A DNA stretch of 64,000 nt from Treponema_B putidum (GTDB taxonomy: Bacteria; Spirochaetota; Spirochaetia; Treponematales; Treponemataceae), in NCBI RefSeq assembly GCF_007830595.1, contig NZ_VLLD01000002.1, one strand, 5' to 3'. The translations under genes and the position numbers were made by a program. The notes below the pieces were generated by a model, which searched no databases, was not told where the DNA came from, and was given only the letters and a program-made list of their open reading frames with translations. Within the stretch, counting starts at the first letter, position 1, and each line of letters begins with the position of its first letter. Below are positions 7,564-15,657 of the stretch, one piece after another.

Positions 7564-9813
7564 ATGACGGATAAAAATAACGAATCATTGCAAAAAGATG
7601 AGCTTAAAGCTGCAAAGAAGGCCGCCAAAGAAGCTAAAAAACTTGAAAAGGTAAAAAAACTTTTTAAAAAGCGTTATACAAAAAGATCTCTTAATCGAAA
7701 AATATATAAAAAGATTTTCATACCGGCAGATAAAGATTTTATCCAAGGTTTTATAGTTTCAAGTATCGATGAAAAAACAAACAAAGAGTATTTCGAATTC
7801 GATAAAACAAAGATAAACGATAAGACTCAATTAAAACGAATAAACAAAATAGCTTTGGAAATAGGCAGACAAAAGGGAAGGGTAAATTTTCCGGCAGTGC
7901 TAGGTGCTTTGGCCTGCGTTTTTGCCGTTCTATTCTTTGTATATATTTTTAGAAATGTATTGGCAAAAAAAATTGTAGTCGGAGGCTCCGAAGCTGCCTT
8001 CGGTGCAAAATGTGAGGTAAGCCTTGTAGACTTCGACTTGTTTAACACTAGGTTTAGAATCCAAGGATATAAGGTTGCAAATAAAAACGAGCCCATGCGC
8101 AATTTATTTGAGATCCAAAATATAGACTTTTATTTTAACCTTTTGGAATTAAGCCGCGGAAAATTTGTTGCAGAAAATATGGCGATTGAAGGTTTTACAT
8201 GGAATACCGAAAGAACAACTTCCGGAGCCTTGCCTCCCAAAAAACAAAAACCTGTTGATCCTAATAAGAAACCGAATCCCGTTACGGAACTTATAAACGC
8301 TGAAGTTAAAAAAGTACAATCCCAAATATCAGTTGACAGCGGTTTAAAAGCCGTTCAAGATCAAATAGATCCTAGAAAAATTCTTGAACGCGAAAAAGCC
8401 GCTTTTAAAACTCCTGAAATTACCGAGAAAATTATAAATTCCGTAGATCCGATGGCTCAAAAATGGATTAAGACTAAGGACGATGTAGAAAAACAGGTTG
8501 TAGATACCGTTGAGTCTGTTCAAAAACTAATGGCCATAGATATAAATAAGATTAATGATGTAAAACAGATTCAAGAGTTGATAGAAATTATTCAAAAAGT
8601 AGTTAAAACGGGGCAGGATGATTTTGATTTGGCAAACCGCCTTTTTAATGATGTTCAAAACGATATAAAGGACGTTGACCGGCTGGCACGAGATGCAAGC
8701 GAAGCAATTAAAAATGATTTAAACCGCCTAAACAACATTGCAGGGCAAATAAAGTCTATCAATATCGATACCGGAAAAAAACTGGTTGCCGATCTTATAA
8801 ACACTTTTATAGTAAATACTCTTGGTACATATTATCCTTATTTTGTTCAAGGAATGGAACTTTTACAAAGCTCTCAAAAACAGCCTAAACAAGAAAAAGA
8901 ACTTACATTGGCTCAAAAATCGAAGGCTATGGAACGCCTTCCCGGCAAAACCTTTATCTTCGGTAAGGATTCGGTTCCGACTTTCTTGATAAGGAATATT
9001 TCGCTTTCAGGTCATCATCCTGAAAAGGATGTTTTTGAAATCGGAGGAAGAGCTAAGGCCATAACTAATGATTACGATAAACTCGGTATTCCTCTTACAA
9101 TTAATTTAAATGCAGCCCACGGAAAATTAAAAGAAACTGCAGAGGGTATAATCGATTTACGTTCTTATACCAATGAGCTCGTCGATACCGATTTTACATT
9201 TGAAGGCTTGGATATGGATATTCCTTCGCCGGCAGATGCCGTTCCTTCTCTTACAGGTATCTTAAAAACCGGAGGCGGTGTAAAGGTTTCTAAAGATAAG
9301 GATGTAGTTATCAATGCAAATATGGAAATCATGAAAAGCATTCTTACAGTGCAAAAGTTCGAACCGGCCTTTGTTTTTGAAATCTATCAAAACATTTTAT
9401 CCGATATAAAAAAGATAAACGTAAAAACGACGCTTACAATCAATAAGGGAGAAAGTTTTACCCTTGATGTCGATACGGATGTGGATAATCAAATAGCGGC
9501 AGCCTTAAAAAAAGAATTCGCCCGTCAGGTTGAAAAAGTAAAAGCAGAGCTTTTAAAGCAGGGACAAAAATGGCTTAATGAACAAAAAGAAACTTACAAA
9601 AAAGAAATCGACACCTTTATGTCGGCAGCAAATAAGGCGAAAAAGCTTCTTGATGATGTAAAAAATTACGAAAAAATCTTAGACAAAAAGAAGGCTGAAG
9701 CCGAAAAACGCATAAAAGATATTGCTGCAGGAAAAATACAGGAAGTGCAAAACGAGGTAAAAAAAGAAGCTGAAAACAAGGTAAAAGATCTTTTAAAAGG
9801 ATTCGGGTTTTAA
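7564..9813 (+). CDS. TIGR03545-type large envelope protein
   Basis: A 749-residue protein with a lysine-rich cytoplasmic N-terminus (about 1-110), one membrane segment near residues 115-135 (LACVFAVLFFVYIFR), a long helical or coiled-coil region (about 250-430), a beta-rich region with DLRSYTNELVDTDFTFEG, and a very charged coiled-coil tail. The layout resembles AsmA-like envelope proteins in having one N-terminal anchor and beta-rich repeats. I assign it to the uncharacterised TIGR03545 family from this architecture and its pairing with the TIGR03546-type gene. The stop overlaps the next start (TAATG). Confidence 0.75.
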   Translation: MTDKNNESLQKDELKAAKKAAKEAKKLEKVKKLFKKRYTKRSLNRKIYKKIFIPADKDFIQGFIVSSIDEKTNKEYFEFDKTKINDKTQLKRINKIALEIGRQKGRVNFPAVLGALACVFAVLFFVYIFRNVLAKKIVVGGSEAAFGAKCEVSLVDFDLFNTRFRIQGYKVANKNEPMRNLFEIQNIDFYFNLLELSRGKFVAENMAIEGFTWNTERTTSGALPPKKQKPVDPNKKPNPVTELINAEVKKVQSQISVDSGLKAVQDQIDPRKILEREKAAFKTPEITEKIINSVDPMAQKWIKTKDDVEKQVVDTVESVQKLMAIDINKINDVKQIQELIEIIQKVVKTGQDDFDLANRLFNDVQNDIKDVDRLARDASEAIKNDLNRLNNIAGQIKSINIDTGKKLVADLINTFIVNTLGTYYPYFVQGMELLQSSQKQPKQEKELTLAQKSKAMERLPGKTFIFGKDSVPTFLIRNISLSGHHPEKDVFEIGGRAKAITNDYDKLGIPLTINLNAAHGKLKETAEGIIDLRSYTNELVDTDFTFEGLDMDIPSPADAVPSLTGILKTGGGVKVSKDKDVVINANMEIMKSILTVQKFEPAFVFEIYQNILSDIKKINVKTTLTINKGESFTLDVDTDVDNQIAAALKKEFARQVEKVKAELLKQGQKWLNEQKETYKKEIDTFMSAANKAKKLLDDVKNYEKILDKKKAEAEKRIKDIAAGKIQEVQNEVKKEAENKVKDLLKGFGF

Positions 9814-11228
9814 TGTCATTAAACAATAAAGAAATAGATCTAATTCTTGAAGAGCTGAAATTAGAGGGCTATTTTATTCAAAAAATAATTCAGCCATCTT
9901 ATACAGCCTTGGTCTTTTATCTTTACAAAGATAAACCTCTTACTCTTTTTATTTCTCTTGATGCCGGGGCATGCCGGCTTCATTCTACACGTAAAAAAAT
10001 TCCTAAATTCGATAAGCCTATGCGTTTTATGGAGCTTTTAAAATCCAGAATCAAGGGCGGGAAAATCCTAAAAGCGGAACAACTAAACGAAGACAGAATT
10101 ATACGCCTTCATATTGCAAGCGGAGCAGGGGACTTTTTTTTATATTTAAGGCTGTGGAGCGGGGCTGCAAACATCGTTTTAACCGATGAAAATAACCTTA
10201 TAATCGACGCTTTTTACCGTCGCCCCAAGAAGGGCGAAATCTCAGGCGGAACTTGGCTGACTCCCGAACCTCAAAAAATAAAAAAACAAGATTATTGCGT
10301 ACGCGAGTATGACAAAACAAAAACTTTTAATGAGGCTGTCGAAGAATGGTATATTAATAATGCTCCAAAGGTTTCAAAAGAAGCCCTGCTGGATGAGGCC
10401 GAAAACCTTTACGGAACTAAGATATTAAAAATCGAAAAAGCTCTATCAAAACTTAAAGCAAAAAGGGAAGAATTTTTAAATGCTCAAAGTTTAAAAAATG
10501 CAGGAGATTTGCTTTTTTCAAACCTTCATCTGATAAAAAAGGGAATGAAATTTATAGAACTTGAAGACTATACAAAAAACGGTGCAAAAATAAATATTAC
10601 TTTGGATCCCCTAAAAACACCCCAAGAAAATGCGAATCTATATTACGAAAAATATAAAAAAGCCGTTTCGGGTTTAGATGCCTTGGAAGAAGATATTATA
10701 TCGGCCGAAAAAGAAATAGAAAAACTAAAAGAAAAAATAGAAAAAATTAAAACGGAAGAAAACCCTTATTTAATTCAAAAAATCCTTCAAAAAGAAAAAA
10801 TTCCGGTTCAGCAAAAAGCAAAAAATACGAAAACCGCTCCGGGCTTAAAATTCTTTTCGGAAGGGTGGACTATTTTAGTAGGCCGAACGGCAGCCGAAAA
10901 TGATGAGCTTCTGCGTCATTTTGTTAAGGGGGCAGACCTTTGGCTTCACATAAGGGATTATGCAGGCGGATATGTTTTTATAAAGGCTAGGGCAGGGAAG
11001 AGTATACCTTTGTCTGTTTTGATTAAGGCCGGAAACCTCGCAGTCTTTTATTCAAAGGCGAGAAAAAACGGACAAGCCGATCTATATACCACTCAGGTAA
11101 AATATTTACGCAGAGCAAAAAACGCACCCAAAGGAACCGTTCTTCCTACCCATGAAAAAAACCTTTCCATAAAACTGGATGAAAAAATCTTAAAACAATT
11201 GGAAGAAGAAAAAATATCGGCTTTATAA
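9813..11228 (+). CDS. rqcH: NFACT/RqcH-family ribosome-quality-control protein
   Basis: NFACT proteins (RqcH, NEMF/Rqc2, older name fibronectin-binding protein A) bind stalled 50S-peptidyl-tRNA complexes; RqcH adds C-terminal Ala tails. The 471-residue protein has an NFACT-N domain (about 1-150), a coiled coil (about 215-310) and an NFACT-R/DUF814 domain near residues 345-450 containing LLRHFVKGADLWLHIRDYAG. It is shorter than typical RqcH (about 550-570), mainly in the middle region. Its ATG overlaps the previous stop, so it is translationally coupled to the envelope pair. Alanine-tailing activity is inferred only. Confidence 0.85.
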   Translation: MSLNNKEIDLILEELKLEGYFIQKIIQPSYTALVFYLYKDKPLTLFISLDAGACRLHSTRKKIPKFDKPMRFMELLKSRIKGGKILKAEQLNEDRIIRLHIASGAGDFFLYLRLWSGAANIVLTDENNLIIDAFYRRPKKGEISGGTWLTPEPQKIKKQDYCVREYDKTKTFNEAVEEWYINNAPKVSKEALLDEAENLYGTKILKIEKALSKLKAKREEFLNAQSLKNAGDLLFSNLHLIKKGMKFIELEDYTKNGAKINITLDPLKTPQENANLYYEKYKKAVSGLDALEEDIISAEKEIEKLKEKIEKIKTEENPYLIQKILQKEKIPVQQKAKNTKTAPGLKFFSEGWTILVGRTAAENDELLRHFVKGADLWLHIRDYAGGYVFIKARAGKSIPLSVLIKAGNLAVFYSKARKNGQADLYTTQVKYLRRAKNAPKGTVLPTHEKNLSIKLDEKILKQLEEEKISAL

Positions 11229-11882
11229 ATTTTTAAATTCCATTGACGGTTTTGCATTTTTGCTCATTGTCAAAATTCCATAACTTTTATTTGAGCTCAT
11301 TCTAGGTCTTGAGGCAGAGCCCGGATTTATCAAAAATATTCCGTTTGTTTCTTTAATCAATGGTACATGGGTATGGCCGAAAACAGCAACCGAACAGTCT
11401 TGCTGCCGTGCAAAATTTAAAAGAGTATTTAACTCAAAATCTACATAGAACTCATGCCCGTGAGTTAAAAGAATTTTTTTACGGCAAACCTCTAAAAAGA
11501 TAAATTCAAAAAATTCCAAATATTGTTCGGGATTTTTTTTAAAGCCGAAATCCGCTCCCGTTTTTCCGGCATCTAAATTTAGAACATATTTTTTTGAATC
11601 GCAATTTCCCATAACGAGGGCTGCTACAGGAGGCATACATTCCATCAGCTCTTTTTCATATTGTGAAATCGTTATATAATTTAAAAAATCTGCAAGGCCG
11701 TCACCTGAAAATAAAACGGCATCGGATTTTTTTCCCTCGCGGCCTAAAATATCGATTATAGTATCTACATTACCGTGTGTGTCCGAAATTAAAATAAGGC
11801 GTGCTTTTTCGGCGGATTTTAGTTTTTCAAGAGCTTCAGGAGATGCAAAAATCCCTTTATTAAAGTACTCCAAAGAATTCAC
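11223..11882 (-). CDS. YfcE-like metallophosphoesterase
   Basis: Calcineurin-like phosphoesterase of the YfcE/MJ0936 group, which hydrolyses phosphodiesters with two metal ions. Metal-ligand motifs are visible in order: ISDTHGN (near residue 34), SGDGLADF, MGNCDSK, LTHGHEF and VFGHTHVP, followed by the family-typical INPGSASRPR. The protein is 219 residues; YfcE is about 184, and the extra residues are an N-terminal leader and a central insertion. The 3' end overlaps the convergent rqcH gene by six bases. It is probably co-transcribed with the lipoprotein gene three bases upstream. Confidence 0.88.
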   Translation of the reverse strand: MNSLEYFNKGIFASPEALEKLKSAEKARLILISDTHGNVDTIIDILGREGKKSDAVLFSGDGLADFLNYITISQYEKELMECMPPVAALVMGNCDSKKYVLNLDAGKTGADFGFKKNPEQYLEFFEFIFLEVCRKKILLTHGHEFYVDFELNTLLNFARQQDCSVAVFGHTHVPLIKETNGIFLINPGSASRPRMSSNKSYGILTMSKNAKPSMEFKNL

Positions 11883-11885
11883 CGG

Positions 11886-12755
11886 TTAAGCACCTCCCTT
11901 AAGCTTATCCGGATTTATAATGCCGTCATTTTCCGTTTCATTTTCTCCTGAGTTTTCTTTATCATCCGCCGTTTCCTGACTTTCATCAAAATCCTTATAA
12001 ATTAAAAGGTATCTATGAGATTGAAGTCCCGTATCGGAATCAGTATACGGTTTAATTGTATAATGATTAGGAAAAAGCTCCTTGCCTAAAATAGTTTGTG
12101 CCGTAAAAAAAGCCTGTTGAAATTCCTCTATCGGAAAAATCTTTATGTTTTTGTTATGAGCGTTTATATCCTCACCGGCAAAAATTGCCGCTACAAGTAA
12201 GAGCATAACCTCATTATCGCTTATCAAAAAATCCTTTTCCTCATTCATTATCTCTTTAGGAATTTGAAAATCAACTACAATATCCGAGGCAGCCTCCAGT
12301 GGGAGAATTTCGTCCATGGGCAAAAGGCTTATTATTGAAAGATTAGGATTATTCTCCGCAGCCTGAATCAGGTAACGGCCTCCGCCTTCAGGTATACCTA
12401 TAGAAATAAGTATTGTGGTTTTTTGTTCTTCAATCTTTTCGTTAATCATTCTAAGACGGGGCTGTTTAGCCGCTTTTACCATATCGGAATAGGGTAAAAC
12501 CTGAACATGAGAATCGGTGCTTGCAAGAGCATATTCATTTTCAAGATATTTTAAAATATCTTTACGCTCATAATAATCTTTTCCAAGAACAATGAGTATG
12601 TTGTTTTTTATAATCCTTTTAGGCTTTATTTTTTCATAAACAATTTCTTTTTTTTCATTATTGCTGCAAGAAGTAATAGCGGAGACTAAGAAGAGTAAGC
12701 TTGTACTTATAAAAATCAAAAAAAATAGAAGTCTTTTTACAATCCCAATTTTCAT
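11886..12755 (-). CDS. Predicted lipoprotein, possibly periplasmic-binding-like
   Basis: The first 30 residues form a lipoprotein signal ending AITSC, with acylation expected at Cys30. The mature part has alternating strands and helices (NILIVLGKDYYER, TTILISIGIPEGGG, LSIISLLPMDEI) as in periplasmic substrate-binding folds, then an acidic tail rich in Glu, Asp and Asn. I do not recognise a defined family. No ribosome site is visible; instead TATACT lies seven bases before the ATG, so translation may be leaderless. The downstream phosphoesterase gene follows by three bases. Confidence 0.7.
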   Translation of the reverse strand: MKIGIVKRLLFFLIFISTSLLFLVSAITSCSNNEKKEIVYEKIKPKRIIKNNILIVLGKDYYERKDILKYLENEYALASTDSHVQVLPYSDMVKAAKQPRLRMINEKIEEQKTTILISIGIPEGGGRYLIQAAENNPNLSIISLLPMDEILPLEAASDIVVDFQIPKEIMNEEKDFLISDNEVMLLLVAAIFAGEDINAHNKNIKIFPIEEFQQAFFTAQTILGKELFPNHYTIKPYTDSDTGLQSHRYLLIYKDFDESQETADDKENSGENETENDGIINPDKLKGGA

Positions 12756-12762
12756 AAAAAAA

Positions 12763-12768
12763 GTATAC
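12763..12768 (-). promoter_or_regulatory. Candidate -10 box placing the start site at the ATG of the lipoprotein gene
   Basis: On the minus strand GGTATACTTTTTTTATG reads TATACT, seven T residues, then the start codon at 12755. A matching -35 is poor (TTTTCT at a 17-bp spacing). No Shine-Dalgarno sequence is present, so the message may begin at or next to the ATG. The gap between this gene and the one at 13000 holds nothing else convincing: AT-rich sequence and a chance open frame. Confidence 0.35.
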
Positions 12769-12999
12769 CAAAATTTTAAGATAAAGAAAAGAGGAGATGA
12801 AAACTTTTAAAATCATCAATTCTTCAATAAAAACCCATATAAAGTAGACGGAACATACATTATAGGAAGTTTCATAGAGGTATTTTGTGAGTCCATTTAG
12901 TCGAGAGTTAGAGTTAGCCATATTTTTTATTAAGATGTATTATTATTTCTACACTATTTAATAATTTAGTATAAAAATGTATACAGGTTTATAAAAATT

Positions 13000-13857
13000 C
13001 TATATCTGTTTTACTATCCAATGCTTTGGATACTTATTTTTTAAGTTTTTATATTTGCTTTCTTTTACTTTTTTATCCTTTTCCAACTGCCAAGAATATA
13101 CTTGTAAAGGAATAAAATCAGGATATGAATTTACGATATCATTAAGCAGCGGCTCTAAGTCTTTTTTATTGGCTCCAACATTTATCAAAGCTTCTATCAT
13201 CCATAAGTAAATTAAGGGATGTCCTCCCTTATTAAAGCGTTCTTTATATGTGTTTTCAACCATATTCATATTTGCAAAATCCAGAAAGGGATTTTTTATT
13301 GATTGAAGTCCATAATACAAAAATATTCCGTAAATAATATCCCTGTTTTCATTTTTTATATCTGTACTTGCTTGCATTGTTTTATCGATTAATTTGTTTA
13401 GCTTTTTACTTGTGTATGGGTTTTCGTTACCGTTAAAAAGCTTATAAAATTCTTCCAAATATTTATCAATGTTATTTTTAGAACTTTTTTTATTGTATTC
13501 CGAATCCGTGATTACCCATGCAGGTACAATTGGATAAGGAGAAATAATATCTATTTTTCCGTCACCTACCATATCATATAGGCAGATTTCTTTTCCGTTT
13601 ACATATTGGGTAACACCTACCAACTTATTTCCCGATACCAAAAATTTCGTATCTTCTTTTGTAATAACTTCCTTATAACCGATCATTTCTTGAAAACCGT
13701 CAGGCATTTTTATAAGTTGAACTATACTGATAAAATATCCCGGCGGATTTTTTCGTGTAAAAGCAATTATGTCATCTCCTACTTCAAAAGAATAATTTTG
13801 AGAATAAATTCCAAAAACACAAAAAATAAAAAAAATCGATATAAAATATTTACGCAT
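13000..13857 (-). CDS. Secreted protein of unknown function
   Basis: 285-residue protein with a clear Sec signal peptide (MRKYFISIFFIFCVFGIYSQ) probably cleaved after GIYS or SQ. The mature part starts with a small beta domain (SFEVGDDIIAFTRKNPPGYF), has a GKIDIISPYPIVPAW segment, then a helical region in which one helix pair resembles a tetratricopeptide (YPDFIPLQVYSWQLEKDKKV). GGAGG precedes the ATG by six bases. It lies just downstream of miaB on the same strand, separated by 20 bases. I do not recognise the family. Confidence 0.7.
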   Translation of the reverse strand: MRKYFISIFFIFCVFGIYSQNYSFEVGDDIIAFTRKNPPGYFISIVQLIKMPDGFQEMIGYKEVITKEDTKFLVSGNKLVGVTQYVNGKEICLYDMVGDGKIDIISPYPIVPAWVITDSEYNKKSSKNNIDKYLEEFYKLFNGNENPYTSKKLNKLIDKTMQASTDIKNENRDIIYGIFLYYGLQSIKNPFLDFANMNMVENTYKERFNKGGHPLIYLWMIEALINVGANKKDLEPLLNDIVNSYPDFIPLQVYSWQLEKDKKVKESKYKNLKNKYPKHWIVKQI

Positions 13858-13877
13858 ATTTAACCTCCATGCTTTTT

Positions 13878-15236
13878 TTATCTAATAAGATTTGCTCTAA
13901 ATGTTTTTCCTTTTAGTTCTTTTAATTCTGCATGAGCAAAATTTCCGATTAAGGATTCGGGAGGATTGCCCTGAATTACGGTCATCTCTCCTTGTTCGGT
14001 GTGCCCAAAAAGTTCCGACTTTTCATTCCTTGAATGGGACTCAACCAAGATGTCTACCTTTTTACCGAGCTTTGCCTTCATCTTTTTTGCCGTAATTTTT
14101 AGCTGTAAATCAATTACACGGCCCAATCTTTCTATTTTTATTTCTTCAGGAATTCTGTCAGGATAATTAAAAGCCCTTGTTCCTTCACGCGGATTATAAT
14201 GATACATAAAGGCTGAATCGAATTCTATTTCCTGCATCAAATCCAATGTAGCCTTTACATCATCTTCGGTTTCGCCTGGGAAGCCCATCAAAATATCGGT
14301 ACTCAAGGCTATATAGGGTATGGTTTCTTTTAGGCGCTTTATTCTGTTCTTATAATGTTCAACCGTGTAAACTCTGTTCATTCTTTTTAAAATTGTATCG
14401 GAGCCATGCTGAACCGGAAGATGAACAAGTTTGCAAAGTCTTTTTTCGGCTGCGATTGTGTCGATTAAAGCATCGGACATATCCTTAGGATGACTCGACA
14501 TAAAGCGTATCCATCTTATCATATCCGTTTTATCCGCTTCTTTTGCTATAAGACTTAAAAGTTTTGGAAAATCGATTACCCTCCCCTCCCCGTCTTCTCC
14601 TTTATAGGAATTTACATTTTGGCCGAGCAAGGTAATTTCCCTTACCCCCCTTGATGAAAGCTCGGTAATTTCTTGCAATATTTCATTTACAGGACGCGAA
14701 ACTTCCCTGCCCCGAACATAGGGCACAATACAATAAGTGCAAAAATTATTGCAGCCATTCATAATGGGCACATAGCTTTGAAAAGATTTCGGCGAATGAG
14801 AAAGAGGTGCAAAATAATAACCTGATACCGGTTTTTCTTCGATATTATTATGAGCAAACTCCGCCATGTAGTTGTCATCTTTAAGACGGGCTTTAATTTC
14901 ATCAAAAATTTGAGGAAGAAGATTGCGTTCAAACATTCCGACAACATAATCTATTAGCGGAAATTCTTTTTGTATTTCGGTATAAAGCCTTTCAGCCATG
15001 CAGCCTATTAAGAGGACAAAAAACTTACGCTTTTTTTTCAAACCGGAAAAATGTCCCAATCTGCCGAGAACCCTGTTTTCGGCAGTTATACGCACGGAAC
15101 AAGTGTTTATTATAAGGAGATCGCAATGTTCGGCATCGGAGGAATTCTTCCAGCCCTTTTCGAGCAAGACCTGTTCCATTGATGAGGATTCAGCTTGATT
15201 CATCTGACAGCCGTATGTTTCAAAAAAGTAAGTCAT
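13878..15236 (-). CDS. miaB: tRNA-2-methylthio-N6-dimethylallyladenosine synthase
   Basis: Radical-SAM methylthiotransferase that adds the 2-methylthio group to i6A37 of tRNAs. The N-terminal UPF0004 domain has its three cluster cysteines (TYGCQMNQ, NTCSVR, LIGCMAE). The radical-SAM motif CNNFCTYC sits near residue 145, followed by VPYVRGREVSRP, typical of MiaB. A TRAM domain closes the protein. I place the start at 15236 (MTYFFETYGCQMNQ) because a promoter at 15261-15289 overlaps the alternative 14-codon extension to 15278. The leader has only a weak GAG ribosome site. Confidence 0.94.
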   Translation of the reverse strand: MTYFFETYGCQMNQAESSSMEQVLLEKGWKNSSDAEHCDLLIINTCSVRITAENRVLGRLGHFSGLKKKRKFFVLLIGCMAERLYTEIQKEFPLIDYVVGMFERNLLPQIFDEIKARLKDDNYMAEFAHNNIEEKPVSGYYFAPLSHSPKSFQSYVPIMNGCNNFCTYCIVPYVRGREVSRPVNEILQEITELSSRGVREITLLGQNVNSYKGEDGEGRVIDFPKLLSLIAKEADKTDMIRWIRFMSSHPKDMSDALIDTIAAEKRLCKLVHLPVQHGSDTILKRMNRVYTVEHYKNRIKRLKETIPYIALSTDILMGFPGETEDDVKATLDLMQEIEFDSAFMYHYNPREGTRAFNYPDRIPEEIKIERLGRVIDLQLKITAKKMKAKLGKKVDILVESHSRNEKSELFGHTEQGEMTVIQGNPPESLIGNFAHAELKELKGKTFRANLIR

Positions 15237-15260
15237 ATTTAGCTCAATGTTAGGTTGATG

Positions 15261-15289
15261 ATTATAAGTTAAAATCATAAAAAAGTCTA
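15261..15289 (-). promoter_or_regulatory. miaB promoter
   Basis: On the minus strand: TAGACT (complement of 15284-15289), a 17-bp spacer, and perfect TATAAT (complement of 15261-15266). The start site would fall near 15253, leaving a leader of about 17 bases before the ATG at 15236. This decides against the longer miaB reading frame. Confidence 0.55.
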
Positions 15290-15363
15290 GCTCTCGTCAT
15301 ATTCATATTCCATAAGTCCTGTCAGTGGGGCTATTTGTAAAATTTAAAAGTTTAATCCCCAAT

Positions 15364-15478
15364 GTTTTGCCGAAAGGCAAAACTCTTTTCAGGGCTCCAC
15401 TATCGCTTCAGTATCTTTCCGCAGAAATTACTGCGGAAAGATATACAGCAAAAGTAATTTTTATAAATTGCTTTTGCT
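15364..15478. repeat. Cluster of hairpins between miaB and the PPi-PFK gene
   Basis: Three stem-loops in a row: GTTTTGCC-GAAA-GGCAAAAC (15364-15383); a perfect 13-bp stem TATCTTTCCGCAG/CTGCGGAAAGATA (15412-15424, 15431-15443); and AGCAAAAGTAATT/AATTGCTTTTGCT (15447-15459, 15466-15478, one wobble pair). They resemble in style, but do not copy, the modules before glgA. The remaining gap 15237-15657 holds the miaB promoter and AT-rich sequence with no supported gene; short open frames near 15325-15760 have no family resemblance. Confidence 0.7.
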
Positions 15479-15657
15479 CCCTTTCAATCGCTGTCCGAAG
15501 GGAAAGAATTCTAAAATATGGAAAAGAAAAAGTTGAATCTATTACTATACAGCGGTATTTATCCTCTTCGAATTTTATATTCAATTTGTATCACCTTGTG
15601 GTACATCTGGAGAAAGGTTTATCCATGCTGCCTTTCAAGGATAACAACTAAAAAAAA

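Noticed and set aside
12658..12921. Open frame upstream of the lipoprotein gene on the minus strand
   Set aside because: No ribosome site, rich in Phe/Tyr/Ile from AT-rich DNA, and it overlaps the real lipoprotein gene in another frame.
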